Assembly (NCBI RefSeq): GCF_027594825.1
Contig: NZ_CP088930.1
Location: 3,595,019 to 3,659,018 of the forward strand
Origin: Serratia liquefaciens
Lineage (GTDB): Bacteria > Pseudomonadota > Gammaproteobacteria > Enterobacterales > Enterobacteriaceae
Direction of reading: 5' to 3'
DNA: 64,000 bases
Shown here in pieces: positions 51,291 to 61,132 of the stretch. Numbering within the stretch: the stretch's first letter is position 1; every line of letters starts with the position of its first letter. A program made the translations under genes and the position numbers. The notes under the pieces are model-generated. The model saw only the letters and a program-made list of their open reading frames with translations, had not been told where the DNA came from and ran no database searches.

Positions 51291-52439
51291 TTGATTAAGT
51301 CAGCGCTATTGGTTCTCGAAGACGGAACCCAATTCCACGGTCGGGCCATCGGGGCAGAGGGTACGGCAGTGGGGGAAGTGGTCTTCAATACGTCGATGAC
51401 CGGTTATCAAGAAATCCTCACTGATCCTTCCTACTCCCGCCAGATCGTTACTCTTACTTATCCTCATATCGGCAATGTCGGCACCAATGCTTCCGACGAA
51501 GAATCCTCCGCTGTACACGCCCAAGGCCTCGTCATTCGCGACCTCCCACTGATTGCCAGCAACTACCGCAACGAAGAAGGCCTGTCTGACTACCTGAAGC
51601 GTCACAACATCGTGGCGATTGCCGATATCGATACCCGCAAGCTGACCCGTCTGCTGCGCGAGAAAGGGGCACAGAACGGCTGCATCATCGCCGCCGACAC
51701 GCCGGATGCCGCATTGGCGTTAGCGAAGGCCAAAGCCTTCCCGGGTTTGAAAGGCATGGACCTGGCGAAAGAAGTCACCACCCAGGAAGCCTACAGCTGG
51801 CAGCAGGGCAGCTGGACGCTTGAAGGCGAACTGCCGGAAGCCAAACCGGCCTCTGAGCTGCCGTTCCACGTGGTGGCCTATGACTTCGGCGCCAAGCGCA
51901 ACATTCTGCGTATGCTGGTGGATCGCGGCTGCCGCCTGACGGTGGTGCCGGCGCAGACCCCGGCGGATGAAGTCTTGAAAATGAATCCGGACGGTATTTT
52001 CCTGTCCAACGGCCCAGGTGACCCGGAGCCATGCGATTACGCCATCGCCGCCATCAAGCAGTTCCTGACAACCGACATTCCGGTGTTTGGCATCTGCCTC
52101 GGCCACCAGTTGCTGGCTTTGGCCAGCGGCGCGAAAACCGTGAAGATGAAGCTAGGTCACCACGGCGGTAACCACCCGGTAAAAGATCTGGATAACGACT
52201 GCGTCATGATCACCGCGCAGAACCATGGTTTTGCGGTAGACGAAAACAATCTGCCGGCCGAACTGCGCGTCACGCACAAATCCTTGTTTGACCACACGGT
52301 GCAGGGCATCCACCGCACCGATAAAGCAGCGTTCAGCTTCCAGGGCCACCCTGAAGCCAGCCCGGGCCCACACGACGCCGCGCCGCTGTTCGATCACTTT
52401 ATCGAACTGATCGAGACTTACCGTTCTAACGCCAAATAA
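51291..52439 (+). CDS. carA: Carbamoyl phosphate synthase, small (glutaminase) subunit
   Basis: This 382-residue subunit hydrolyses glutamine and channels ammonia to CarB for carbamoyl phosphate, used in arginine and pyrimidine synthesis. The class I amidotransferase triad is visible: nucleophile Cys in '[12 protein letters not shown]' (near 269), and His and Glu in '[13 protein letters not shown]' near 353. The start is TTG (51291), preceded by GGAGGG; E. coli carA also starts with UUG. Length equals E. coli CarA. Arginine control is indicated by the ARG boxes directly upstream. Confidence 0.98.
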   Translation: MIKSALLVLEDGTQFHGRAIGAEGTAVGEVVFNTSMTGYQEILTDPSYSRQIVTLTYPHIGNVGTNASDEESSAVHAQGLVIRDLPLIASNYRNEEGLSDYLKRHNIVAIADIDTRKLTRLLREKGAQNGCIIAADTPDAALALAKAKAFPGLKGMDLAKEVTTQEAYSWQQGSWTLEGELPEAKPASELPFHVVAYDFGAKRNILRMLVDRGCRLTVVPAQTPADEVLKMNPDGIFLSNGPGDPEPCDYAIAAIKQFLTTDIPVFGICLGHQLLALASGAKTVKMKLGHHGGNHPVKDLDNDCVMITAQNHGFAVDENNLPAELRVTHKSLFDHTVQGIHRTDKAAFSFQGHPEASPGPHDAAPLFDHFIELIETYRSNAK

Positions 52440-52455
52440 TCAGGAGCAGTAAAAA

Positions 52456-55400
52456 ATGCCAAAACGTACAGACATAAAAAGCATCCTGATCCTCGGCGCT
52501 GGCCCGATTGTTATCGGCCAGGCGTGTGAGTTCGACTACTCGGGTGCCCAGGCGTGTAAAGCGCTGCGCGAAGAAGGTTACCGCGTCATTCTGGTCAACT
52601 CCAACCCGGCCACCATCATGACCGACCCGGAAATGGCGGATGCAACCTACATCGAGCCAATCCACTGGGAAGTGGTGCGCAAAATCATCGAAAAAGAGCG
52701 TCCGGATGCCGTGCTGCCGACCATGGGCGGCCAGACCGCACTGAACTGCGCGCTGGAGCTGGAACGTCAGGGCGTGCTGGCCGAGTTCGGCGTGACCATG
52801 ATTGGCGCTACTGCTGACGCGATCGACAAAGCGGAAGACCGTCGTCGCTTCGACGTGGCGATGAAAAAAATCGGCCTGGACACCGCGCGCTCCGGCATTG
52901 CGCACAATATGGAAGAAGCGCTGGCGGTGGCCGCTGACGTCGGTTTCCCATGCATCATCCGTCCTTCCTTTACCATGGGCGGCACCGGTGGCGGCATCGC
53001 CTACAACCGCGAAGAGTTCGAAGAGATCTGCGAGCGTGGTCTGGACCTGTCGCCAACCAAAGAGCTGCTGATTGACGAGTCGCTGATCGGCTGGAAAGAG
53101 TACGAGATGGAGGTGGTGCGCGATAAGAACGATAACTGCATCATCGTCTGTTCGATCGAAAACTTCGATGCCATGGGGATCCATACCGGCGACTCCATCA
53201 CCGTAGCACCGGCGCAAACCCTGACCGACAAAGAATACCAAATCATGCGTAACGCCTCGATGGCGGTACTGCGTGAAATCGGCGTGGAAACCGGCGGTTC
53301 CAACGTGCAGTTCTCGGTCAACCCGAAAACCGGCCGTTTGATCGTCATCGAAATGAACCCACGCGTATCCCGCTCTTCGGCGCTGGCGTCAAAAGCCACC
53401 GGCTTCCCGATTGCCAAAATCGCCGCCAAGCTGGCGGTGGGTTATACCCTCGACGAGCTGATGAACGACATTACCGGTGGCCGTACGCCGGCTTCGTTTG
53501 AACCGTCCATCGACTACGTCGTGACCAAGATCCCTCGTTTTAACTTCGAGAAATTTGCCGGTGCCAACGACCGTCTGACCACCCAGATGAAATCCGTCGG
53601 CGAAGTGATGGCAATTGGCCGCACCCAACAAGAGTCGCTGCAGAAAGCGTTGCGCGGGCTGGAAGTGGGCGCCACCGGTTTTGACCCTAAAGTGAGCCTG
53701 GATGATCCGGAAGCGCTGACCAAAATCCGTCGCGAGCTGAAAGACGCTGGTTCTGACCGCATCTGGTACATCGCTGACGCCTTCCGCGCCGGCCTGTCCG
53801 TTGACGGCGTCTTCAACCTGACCAATGTTGACCGCTGGTTCCTGGTGCAGATTGAAGAGCTGGTGCGTCTGGAAGAGCAGGTTGCCGGTACCGGCATCAA
53901 CGGCCTGACGAAAGAGTTCCTGCGCACCCTGAAGCGCAAAGGCTTCGCCGATGCGCGTCTGGCCACCTTGGCCGGCGTCGCAGAAAGCGAAATCCGCAAG
54001 CTGCGTCACGGCTATGGCCTGCACCCGGTTTACAAGCGTGTGGACACCTGCGCGGCGGAATTCGCCACCGACACCGCTTACATGTACTCCACCTATGAAG
54101 AAGAGTGCGAGTCCAACCCGACCAACGACCGTCCGAAAGTGATGGTGCTGGGCGGCGGGCCAAACCGTATCGGCCAGGGTATCGAATTCGATTACTGCTG
54201 CGTGCATGCCTCGCTGGCACTGCGCGAAGACGGTTACGAGACCATCATGGTCAACTGTAACCCAGAAACCGTGTCTACCGACTACGACACCTCCGACCGT
54301 CTGTACTTCGAGCCGGTAACGCTGGAAGACGTGCTGGAAATCGTGCGCATCGAGAAGCCGAAAGGCGTGATCGTGCAATACGGTGGCCAGACGCCGCTGA
54401 AATTGGCGCGTGAACTGGAAGCCGCAGGTGTCCCTATTATCGGCACCAGCCCGGACGCGATTGACCGCGCCGAAGACCGTGAGCGTTTCCAGCAGGCGGT
54501 ACACCGTCTGGGCCTGAAACAGCCGGCCAACGCCACCGTGGCAACCATTGAGCAGGCGGTAGAGAAAGCGGCCGGAATCGGTTATCCGCTGGTGGTACGT
54601 CCTTCCTATGTGCTGGGCGGTCGGGCGATGGAGATCGTTTACGACGAAATCGACCTGCGCCGTTACTTCCAAAACGCAGTCAGCGTTTCCAACGACGCCC
54701 CGGTGCTGCTGGATCGCTTCCTGGATGACGCGGTAGAAGTCGACGTCGACGCCATCTGCGACGGCGAGCGGGTGCTGATTGGCGGCATCATGGAACACAT
54801 TGAACAGGCGGGCGTGCACTCCGGTGACTCGGCTTGTTCACTGCCGGCCTACACCCTGAGCAAGGAAATTCAGGACGTGATGCGCCAGCAGGTTGAGAAA
54901 CTGGCGTTTGAACTGCAGGTGCGCGGCTTGATGAACGTGCAGTTCGCCGTGAAGAACAATGAAGTTTACCTGATTGAAGTCAACCCACGTGCCGCGCGTA
55001 CCGTGCCGTTTGTTTCCAAGGCTACCGGCGTGCCGTTGGCCAAAGTGGCCGCGCGCGTGATGGCAGGCAAAACCCTGGCTGAGCAGGGCGTGACGGAAGA
55101 AGTCATCCCGCCTTACTACTCGGTAAAAGAAGTGGTGCTGCCGTTCAACAAGTTCCCAGGCGTCGACCCGATTTTAGGGCCGGAAATGCGCTCTACCGGG
55201 GAAGTGATGGGCGTGGGCCGTACCTTCGCCGAGGCCTTCTCCAAGGCGATGCTCGGCAGCCAGTCAGGCATGAAAAAACAGGGCCGTGCGTTGCTGTCGG
55301 TGCGTGAGGGCGATAAGGCCCGGGTGGTGGATCTGGCGGCAAGCCTGCTGAAACAGGGCTTCGAGCTGGATGCCACTCACGGTACTGCCGTGGTGCTGGG

Positions 55401-55680
55401 CGAGGCGGGGATTAACCCACGCCTGGTCAACAAGGTGCATGAAGGCCGTCCGCACATTCAGGACCGTATCAAGAATGGCGAGTACACCTACATCGTCAAC
55501 ACCACCGCCGGTCGCCAGGCGATTGAGGACTCCAAGCTGATCCGTCGTAGCGCATTGCAGTACAAGGTGCATTACGATACGACCCTGAACGGCGGCTTTG
55601 CCACCGCGATGGCGCTAAAAGCGGATCCGACCGAACAGGTGACATCGGTGCAGGAGTTGCATGCGCGTATCACCAAGTAA
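52456..55680 (+). CDS. carB: Carbamoyl phosphate synthase, large subunit
   Basis: This 1074-residue synthetase subunit has two homologous halves. Each holds an ATP-grasp domain: carboxyphosphate synthesis at about 1-400 ('[19 protein letters not shown]', '[12 protein letters not shown]') and carbamate phosphorylation at about 550-935 ('[18 protein letters not shown]', '[11 protein letters not shown]'). An oligomerisation domain lies between them. The C-terminal MGS-like allosteric domain (about 936-1074) binds UMP, IMP and ornithine. Length is close to E. coli CarB (1073). It begins 16 bases after carA. Confidence 0.99.
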   Translation: MPKRTDIKSILILGAGPIVIGQACEFDYSGAQACKALREEGYRVILVNSNPATIMTDPEMADATYIEPIHWEVVRKIIEKERPDAVLPTMGGQTALNCALELERQGVLAEFGVTMIGATADAIDKAEDRRRFDVAMKKIGLDTARSGIAHNMEEALAVAADVGFPCIIRPSFTMGGTGGGIAYNREEFEEICERGLDLSPTKELLIDESLIGWKEYEMEVVRDKNDNCIIVCSIENFDAMGIHTGDSITVAPAQTLTDKEYQIMRNASMAVLREIGVETGGSNVQFSVNPKTGRLIVIEMNPRVSRSSALASKATGFPIAKIAAKLAVGYTLDELMNDITGGRTPASFEPSIDYVVTKIPRFNFEKFAGANDRLTTQMKSVGEVMAIGRTQQESLQKALRGLEVGATGFDPKVSLDDPEALTKIRRELKDAGSDRIWYIADAFRAGLSVDGVFNLTNVDRWFLVQIEELVRLEEQVAGTGINGLTKEFLRTLKRKGFADARLATLAGVAESEIRKLRHGYGLHPVYKRVDTCAAEFATDTAYMYSTYEEECESNPTNDRPKVMVLGGGPNRIGQGIEFDYCCVHASLALREDGYETIMVNCNPETVSTDYDTSDRLYFEPVTLEDVLEIVRIEKPKGVIVQYGGQTPLKLARELEAAGVPIIGTSPDAIDRAEDRERFQQAVHRLGLKQPANATVATIEQAVEKAAGIGYPLVVRPSYVLGGRAMEIVYDEIDLRRYFQNAVSVSNDAPVLLDRFLDDAVEVDVDAICDGERVLIGGIMEHIEQAGVHSGDSACSLPAYTLSKEIQDVMRQQVEKLAFELQVRGLMNVQFAVKNNEVYLIEVNPRAARTVPFVSKATGVPLAKVAARVMAGKTLAEQGVTEEVIPPYYSVKEVVLPFNKFPGVDPILGPEMRSTGEVMGVGRTFAEAFSKAMLGSQSGMKKQGRALLSVREGDKARVVDLAASLLKQGFELDATHGTAVVLGEAGINPRLVNKVHEGRPHIQDRIKNGEYTYIVNTTAGRQAIEDSKLIRRSALQYKVHYDTTLNGGFATAMALKADPTEQVTSVQELHARITK

Positions 55681-55701
55681 TTCGATGATGCCGTAAGCTC
55701 C

Positions 55702-55733
55702 AGGGCGCTGCTATTGCAGCGCCCTTATTTTTT
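55702..55733 (+). terminator. carB terminator
   Basis: AGGGCGCTG (55702-55710) pairs with CAGCGCCCT (55717-55725), followed by TATTTTTT. Confidence 0.88.
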
Positions 55734-55859
55734 AACTTGTTCAGTGAATTTGTTGTCGTGAATTAGAAATTTCCGCTATCAATCATTCAGCAAACTGTCA
55801 CCCTGTGCGATTGGTATATGCTTGATGTATTGGCATGGAACGAAGGAACGACGACAACA

Positions 55860-56417
55860 ATGATTCTGATTATTTACGCCCATCCCTATCCCCGGCATTC
55901 GCATGCCAATCACCGCCTGCTGCAGGCCGTGAAGGATATTCCCGAGGTGGAGGTGCGCTCGCTGTATGAGCTGTATCCCGACTTCAACATCGATATCAAC
56001 GCTGAACAGCGGGCACTGGAGCGCGCCGATCTGGTGGTGCTGCAACATCCGATGCAATGGTACAGCCAACCGCCGCTGCTGAAATTGTGGATCGATAAGG
56101 TGCTGGAGCACGGCTGGGCCTATGGCCATGAAGGCAATGCCCTGGTGGGCAAGGATGTGCTGTGGGCAGTGACCAGCGGTGGCGATGAACACCATTTCGA
56201 GCTGGGCGATTACCCCAACTTCGCTGCTCTGGGGCAGCCGCTGCAGGCGACGGCGCTGTATTGCGGTATGCATTGGCAACCGTATTTTGCCGTGCATAAC
56301 ACCTTTACCTGCAATGAACCGGCGCTGATTGCCGCTGGGGAAGCCTATCGCCGGCGGCTGGTGGCCTATCTGATGGAACACAGCGAGCCCGCCGAACAGG
56401 GAGTTGAGCATGGATAA
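55860..56417 (+). CDS. kefF: KefF, quinone oxidoreductase and ancillary subunit of KefC
   Basis: This 185-residue flavodoxin-fold NAD(P)H:quinone oxidoreductase is needed for full KefC activity. Marks: '[18 protein letters not shown]', 'LYPDFNID', '[20 protein letters not shown]' and '[13 protein letters not shown]'. The ATG at 55860 with AAGGAAC upstream gives the E. coli N-terminus; an in-frame ATG at 55818 would add 14 residues that the family lacks. Its end overlaps kefC by eight bases, indicating coupled synthesis of the two partners. Confidence 0.95.
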   Translation: MILIIYAHPYPRHSHANHRLLQAVKDIPEVEVRSLYELYPDFNIDINAEQRALERADLVVLQHPMQWYSQPPLLKLWIDKVLEHGWAYGHEGNALVGKDVLWAVTSGGDEHHFELGDYPNFAALGQPLQATALYCGMHWQPYFAVHNTFTCNEPALIAAGEAYRRRLVAYLMEHSEPAEQGVEHG

Positions 56418-58263
56418 TCACCAGATGATGATTGAGGGGCTGATCTATTTGGGATCGGCCGCGTTGTTTGTGCCGATTGCGGTGCGGCTCGGGCTAGGCT
56501 CGGTATTGGGCTACCTGATTGCCGGCTGCATTATTGGTCCCTGGGGGCTGAAGCTGGTTTCCGATGCCGAATCGATCCTCACCTTTGCCGAGATTGGCGT
56601 GGTGCTGATGCTGTTTATCATCGGCCTGGAGTTGGATCCAAAACGGCTGTGGACGCTACGCGCCTCGGTGTTTGGCGGCGGCATTATTCAGATGGCGGCA
56701 TGCGGACTGGCACTGAGCGCCTTTTGCTATTTCCTCGGGTTGAACTGGAAGGTGGCGCTGCTGATTGGCCTGACGCTGGCGTTGTCATCCACCGCCATCG
56801 CCATGCAGGCGATGAGCGAGCGAAACCTGACGCCGTCGCCGATTGGCCGCAGTGCGTTTGCGGCACTGCTGTTCCAGGATATCGCGGCGATCCCCCTGGT
56901 GGCGATGATCCCGCTGCTGGCCAGCAGCGGTGCCACTACTACGTTAGCGGCGTTTTCCCTGTCAGCGGCCAAAGTGGTGGGTGCGCTGGCAATAGTGGTA
57001 CTGCTGGGGCGCTATGTGACCCGGCCGCTGCTGCATTTTGTCGCGCGATCGGGCATGCGTGAGGTTTTCAGCGCCGTGGCGCTGTTCCTGGTGTTCGGCT
57101 TTGGCATTCTGCTGGAAATGGCCGGGCTGTCGATGGCGATGGGCGCCTTTCTCGCCGGGGTGCTGCTGGCGAGCTCGGAATACCGCCATGCGCTGGAAAG
57201 CGATATTCAACCGTTCAAGGGGCTGCTGCTCGGGCTGTTCTTTATCGGCGTTGGCATGTCGATCGACTTTGGCACCTTGTTCCATCACCCGCTGCTGATC
57301 GCCTCGCTGCTGTTGGGCTTTATGCTGATCAAGGCGGCGTTGCTGTGGCTGATTGGCCCCTGGCTTGGGGTACCGAAGCGCCAACGTGGCATGTTCGCGA
57401 TCCTGCTGGGCCAGGGCAGTGAGTTTGCTTTCGTGATCTTCGGCGCCGCTCAACTGGCCGGAGTATTGCCGCCAGACTGGGCCAAATCCTTGACGCTGGC
57501 GGTTGCCCTGTCGATGGCGGCGACGCCGCTGCTATTGGTGGTGGCAACACGGCTCGAGAAAAATGCGCCGAAAGACGAACGTCCGGCGGATGTGATTGAT
57601 GAAGAGAACGCCAGCGTGATCATCGCCGGGTTTGGTCGTTTCGGTCAGATCGCCGGCCGTTTACTGTTGGCCAATGGCGTACATACCGTGGTGTTGGATC
57701 ACGATCCTGACCATATTGAAACGCTGCGCAAGTTCGATACCAAGGTGTTTTATGGTGATGCCACCCGCGCCGATCTGCTGGAGGCCGCTGGGGCCGAGCA
57801 CGCCAAGGTGTTGATTAACGCCATCGACGACGTGGAGGCTAACCTGCAACTGACCGAGTTGGCCAAACGGCACTTCCCGCACCTGAAAGTGGTAGCGCGC
57901 GCGCGTGATGTCGATCACTGGTATCAGCTGCGTCAGTTAGGCGTGGAAAAGCCGGAGCGTGAAACCTTTGAAAGTTCGTTGCGCATTGGTCGTGAGACGC
58001 TGGAGTTGCTGGGGCTGGACGCCTACGAGGCGCGGGAAAAAGCGGATACTTTCCGCCGCTATAACCTGAAAATGCTGGAGGACACGCTGGATAATTATCA
58101 GGATACCGAATTCCGCGTTGCCAGCCTGCAGCGGGCGAAAGAAATGCTCAGTGCCGCCATCGAACAGGATCAGGATCGGTTGGCGCGGGTACCGCAGAGT
58201 GGGTGGCGTGGCAGTATTGATGGCAAAGCGCCGGAAGCTGAAGTGGTGGAAGCCAAGGGATAA
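56410..58263 (+). CDS. kefC: Glutathione-regulated K+/H+ antiporter KefC
   Basis: This 617-residue CPA2-family antiporter releases K+ and acidifies the cytoplasm during attack by electrophiles; glutathione keeps it closed and glutathione adducts open it. The membrane part (about 1-385, 12 helices) contains '[10 protein letters not shown]' and '[16 protein letters not shown]'. The cytosolic RCK/TrkA-N domain (about 400-520) has '[17 protein letters not shown]' and '[14 protein letters not shown]'. Length is close to E. coli KefC (620). It starts inside kefF. Confidence 0.97.
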   Translation: MDNHQMMIEGLIYLGSAALFVPIAVRLGLGSVLGYLIAGCIIGPWGLKLVSDAESILTFAEIGVVLMLFIIGLELDPKRLWTLRASVFGGGIIQMAACGLALSAFCYFLGLNWKVALLIGLTLALSSTAIAMQAMSERNLTPSPIGRSAFAALLFQDIAAIPLVAMIPLLASSGATTTLAAFSLSAAKVVGALAIVVLLGRYVTRPLLHFVARSGMREVFSAVALFLVFGFGILLEMAGLSMAMGAFLAGVLLASSEYRHALESDIQPFKGLLLGLFFIGVGMSIDFGTLFHHPLLIASLLLGFMLIKAALLWLIGPWLGVPKRQRGMFAILLGQGSEFAFVIFGAAQLAGVLPPDWAKSLTLAVALSMAATPLLLVVATRLEKNAPKDERPADVIDEENASVIIAGFGRFGQIAGRLLLANGVHTVVLDHDPDHIETLRKFDTKVFYGDATRADLLEAAGAEHAKVLINAIDDVEANLQLTELAKRHFPHLKVVARARDVDHWYQLRQLGVEKPERETFESSLRIGRETLELLGLDAYEAREKADTFRRYNLKMLEDTLDNYQDTEFRVASLQRAKEMLSAAIEQDQDRLARVPQSGWRGSIDGKAPEAEVVEAKG

Positions 58264-58270
58264 GCCTAAT

Positions 58271-58294
58271 GGGCGCAGCCGCCGGGCTGCGCCC
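58271..58294. terminator. GC-rich stem-loop between convergent kefC and lysE-type gene
   Basis: GGGCGCAGCC (58271-58280) and GGCTGCGCCC (58285-58294) form a perfect stem with a four-base loop between the two stop codons. No T run follows on either strand, so terminator function is uncertain. Confidence 0.45.
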
Positions 58295-58307
58295 ACGATG
58301 GCGCGAA

Positions 58308-58922
58308 TTAACTCAGCGCCACCTTGATACCCAGAGCAATCAGCATCCCGCCCAGCAGCTTATCCACCACCTTTTGCGTTTTCTCCAGGCCACGACGCAC
58401 CGGTCCGCTTTGGATCAGGAACACCAGAACCGGCCACCAGAGTGCAGACAGGCCAAGGATAATCCCCGCATACCACAGTTTTTCGCCCAACCCTGAGTCG
58501 ATTTGCAGCACCTGAGTGAACACCGCGAGGAAGAACAGCGTAGCTTTCGGATTTAGCAGGTTACACAGGTAGCCCTGTACGAAGGCGCTTTTCAGGCTTG
58601 TTTGCTGCTGCGGCAGGTTACTGACGTTCATCTTACTGCCGCTGCGCGACAGCAGCGCCTGAATGCCGACCCAAATCAGGTAGACGGCACCGGCGTATTT
58701 CAGCACGTTGAACAGCCATGGCGTGGTGGTGATCACTACCGCCAGCCCGGCGACGCAGTAAGACATGTGAGTGGCGACGCCGCAGATCACGCCGAAAGCC
58801 GTCATCATCGCGGCCAGACGCGGGTAGCGGGCGGCGTTCTTGATCACCAGGAAAAAGTCCGGGCCGGGTGACAGCATACCCAGGGTGGCGATGCCGGCGA
58901 CGAACAGCGAAGTTTCAAGCAT
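58308..58922 (-). CDS. LysE/RhtB-family amino-acid exporter
   Basis: This 204-residue, six-helix inner-membrane exporter has the family N-terminus 'MLETSLFVAGIATLGMLSPG' with the PGPDFF motif, followed by 'AARYPRLAAMMTAFGVICGV'. 'YLCNLLNPKATLFFLAVF' in the middle is the RhtB-type conserved block. It probably exports an amino acid such as threonine, homoserine or leucine; the substrate is not readable. The ATG at 58922 fits the family; a 24-codon upstream extension is rejected. It is not at this place in E. coli. Confidence 0.9.
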   Translation of the reverse strand: MLETSLFVAGIATLGMLSPGPDFFLVIKNAARYPRLAAMMTAFGVICGVATHMSYCVAGLAVVITTTPWLFNVLKYAGAVYLIWVGIQALLSRSGSKMNVSNLPQQQTSLKSAFVQGYLCNLLNPKATLFFLAVFTQVLQIDSGLGEKLWYAGIILGLSALWWPVLVFLIQSGPVRRGLEKTQKVVDKLLGGMLIALGIKVALS

Positions 58923-59051
58923 GATTTGACTCTCTGCACAAAAGGCGTAATGGAGGCGATAATAACGCCACGTCCCCTGATACGCATCAACCAAATGAGG
59001 TAATGTTTGGCAATATGATGAATATTCACTCAGGGATCACGACGGAGCCTC

Positions 59052-59852
59052 ATGCATCAGACAACCCACATAGATCTGCCGGAAGCGCAGCGGCAGCAGC
59101 GTGAAATTACCCGCCTGTGCATTCAGTGCGCTTTGCTGTTGCTGCAGCACGGCGCCGAGAGCACGGTGGTTGAGCAGTTATCGACCCGTTTGGGGATAGC
59201 GCTGGGGATGGACAGCGTTGAAAGTTCAATCTCGGCCAATGCGGTAGTGCTGACGACCATCAGCAACGGTGAGTGTCTGACTACTACGCGCAAGAACGTC
59301 GATCGCGGTATCAATATGCAGATGGTGACGGAGGTGCAGCACATCGTTATTTTGGCGGAGCATCGGCTGGCGGATGTGCATGACGTTGCCCGGCGCTTCG
59401 ACAAGATCCGCCCGTTGCGTTATCCACGCTGGCTGGTGGTATTGATGGTGGCGCTGTCATGCGGTTGTTTCAGCGTGCTGAACGGGGGCGATCAAAAGGC
59501 CTTTGCCGTCACCTTTATTGCCAGCGGTCTGGCGATGACGGTGCGTCAGGTGCTGACCGCGCGCCACATGAATCCCTTGATCAACTTTTGCCTGACGGCC
59601 TTTGTCGCGACCTCGGTTTCCGGGCTGCTGCTGCGGCTGCCGGTGTTTAACGAAACTTCCACCGTGGCGATGGCCGCCAGCGTATTGCTGCTGGTACCCG
59701 GTTTCCCACTGATTAACGCAGTGGCCGACATGTTCAAGGGGCACGTCAATACCGGGCTGGCACGCTGGGCTATGGCCAGCCTGCTGACGCTGGCCACCTG
59801 TATCGGCGTGGTGATGGCGATGTCGCTTTGGGATCTGCGGGGGTGGTCATGA
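59052..59852 (+). CDS. yjjP: YjjP, ThrE-family exporter, large subunit
   Basis: This 266-residue protein is the soluble-domain-plus-membrane half of a split ThrE-type exporter. The N-terminal region '[20 protein letters not shown]' and '[10 protein letters not shown]' is followed by five hydrophobic segments (about 125-265). In E. coli and Klebsiella YjjP with YjjB has been linked to succinate export; relatives export threonine and serine. The stop overlaps the yjjB start by four bases (ATGA), so the two subunits are made together. The pair sits beside folA here, unlike in E. coli. Confidence 0.93.
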   Translation: MHQTTHIDLPEAQRQQREITRLCIQCALLLLQHGAESTVVEQLSTRLGIALGMDSVESSISANAVVLTTISNGECLTTTRKNVDRGINMQMVTEVQHIVILAEHRLADVHDVARRFDKIRPLRYPRWLVVLMVALSCGCFSVLNGGDQKAFAVTFIASGLAMTVRQVLTARHMNPLINFCLTAFVATSVSGLLLRLPVFNETSTVAMAASVLLLVPGFPLINAVADMFKGHVNTGLARWAMASLLTLATCIGVVMAMSLWDLRGWS

Positions 59853-60313
59853 GTCTGCTCTGGGCCTTATTGCAAGATATGCTGCTGGCGGCGGTGCCGG
59901 CGTTGGGTTTCGCCATGGTGTTCAACGTGCCGCTTCGCGCTCTGCGCTATTGTGCGCTGTTGGGGGCAATTGGCCACGGCTCCCGCATGCTGATGATGCA
60001 TGTGGGGATGAACATTGAATGGTCATCGCTGCTGGCGGCGATCCTGATTGGCATCATCGGTATTTATTGGTCGCGCTGGTTGCTGGCGCATCCGAAGGTG
60101 TTTACCGTGGCTGCAGTGATCCCGATGTTCCCCGGTATCTCCGCCTATACCGCGATGATCAGCGTGGTGGAGATTTCGCATCTGGGTTACAGCGAGGCGT
60201 TGATGGCCACCATGATGACCAACTTCCTCAAGGCCTGCTTTATCGTGGGGGCATTATCGATTGGGCTGTCATTGCCTGGGCTGTGGTTATACCGCAAACG
60301 TCCCGGCGTTTAA
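59849..60313 (+). CDS. yjjB: YjjB, ThrE-family exporter, small subunit
   Basis: This 154-residue membrane protein has about four to five helices and supplies the ThrE_2 half of the YjjP-YjjB exporter. Marks: '[20 protein letters not shown]' and '[20 protein letters not shown]' with the conserved PxxPG turn. The ATG at 59849 overlaps the yjjP stop and gives the family N-terminus; a start at 59828 would extend into yjjP and is less likely. Confidence 0.92.
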   Translation: MSLLWALLQDMLLAAVPALGFAMVFNVPLRALRYCALLGAIGHGSRMLMMHVGMNIEWSSLLAAILIGIIGIYWSRWLLAHPKVFTVAAVIPMFPGISAYTAMISVVEISHLGYSEALMATMMTNFLKACFIVGALSIGLSLPGLWLYRKRPGV

Positions 60314-60456
60314 GGAGCATGGGCCAAAAATTGTTGGGTATTAGATATACTGATAAGAGCTATCTTATATATTCATATTGCTTGATTAGCCTATCGACGA
60401 CCGTTGGGGCTTTACGTATAGTGTGAGCAATTTTGCTGCCTACACAGGGTTTAACA

Positions 60457-60939
60457 ATGATTATCAGCCTGATCGCTGCCTTGGCGGCGGATCGCGTTAT
60501 TGGCATGGAAAACGCCATGCCTTGGCACCTGCCGGCGGACCTCGCGTGGTTTAAACGTAACACGCTGAATAAACCGGTTATTATGGGCCGTAAAACTTTC
60601 GAGTCTATTGGTCGTCCGTTACCGGGCCGCCATAACATCGTTTTAAGCAGCCGTCCTGGCACTGACGCTGGGGTGACCTGGGCGACTTCGCTGGACGAAG
60701 CGCTGGCCGCAGCCGGTGATGTGGAAGAAGTGATGGTGATGGGCGGCGGGCGTATTTATACCCAGTTCCTGGCACGCGCTAACCGTATGTACCTGACGCA
60801 TATCGATGCCGAAGTCGGTGGTGACACCCATTTCCCAGACTATGAGCCGGACGAATGGGAAACCTCGTTCAGCGAGTTCCACGATGCCGACGAGTTGAAT
60901 TCTCACAGCTATTGCTTCGAGATCCTAGAACGCCGTTAA
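60457..60939 (+). CDS. folA: Dihydrofolate reductase
   Basis: This 160-residue enzyme reduces dihydrofolate to tetrahydrofolate with NADPH and is the trimethoprim target. Conserved: '[20 protein letters not shown]' with the catalytic acid (Asp27 in E. coli numbering), '[20 protein letters not shown]' and '[11 protein letters not shown]'. The ATG at 60457 ([13 protein letters not shown]) is favoured over a start eight codons upstream. Length is one more than E. coli FolA (159). A hairpin terminator follows. Confidence 0.98.
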   Translation: MIISLIAALAADRVIGMENAMPWHLPADLAWFKRNTLNKPVIMGRKTFESIGRPLPGRHNIVLSSRPGTDAGVTWATSLDEALAAAGDVEEVMVMGGGRIYTQFLARANRMYLTHIDAEVGGDTHFPDYEPDEWETSFSEFHDADELNSHSYCFEILERR

Positions 60940-60967
60940 TGGCCGCTGATTAACCCTATCCTTCTGA

Positions 60968-60997
60968 GGGCGCAAGTGATTGCGCCTTCGTCTTTTT
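60968..60997 (+). terminator. folA terminator
   Basis: GGCGCAA (60969-60975), loop GTGA, TTGCGCC (60980-60986), then TTCGTCTTTTT. Confidence 0.75.
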
Positions 60998-61023
60998 ACG
61001 CTCCGCCTGTCTCTGACTTTTTG

Positions 61024-61057
61024 TTGTAACATTTTCGTCACACTTCCTGATTAGTAT
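61024..61057 (+). promoter_or_regulatory. Pho-box-type promoter candidate upstream of phoX
   Basis: TTGTAACATTTTCGTCAC (61024-61041) carries two TGTNA/GTCAC half-sites 11 bases apart, as in PhoB boxes. A -10-like TAGTAT (61052-61057) follows after exactly 10 bases, the usual layout of PhoB-activated promoters. It lies 75 bases upstream of the PhoX-type gene. Confidence 0.5.
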
Positions 61058-61132
61058 GAAGCCCAACTCTGAGCGCCCCGGCAACTCTGGTGAATCTCGA
61101 TCGTGGCGCCATATTAAAAAGGAAATAGACCC

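Noticed and set aside
53389..54819. 476-codon open frame antisense to carB
   Set aside because: Shadow of carB codon bias; composition rich in His, Gln, Val and Phe without any recognisable domain or ribosome-binding site.
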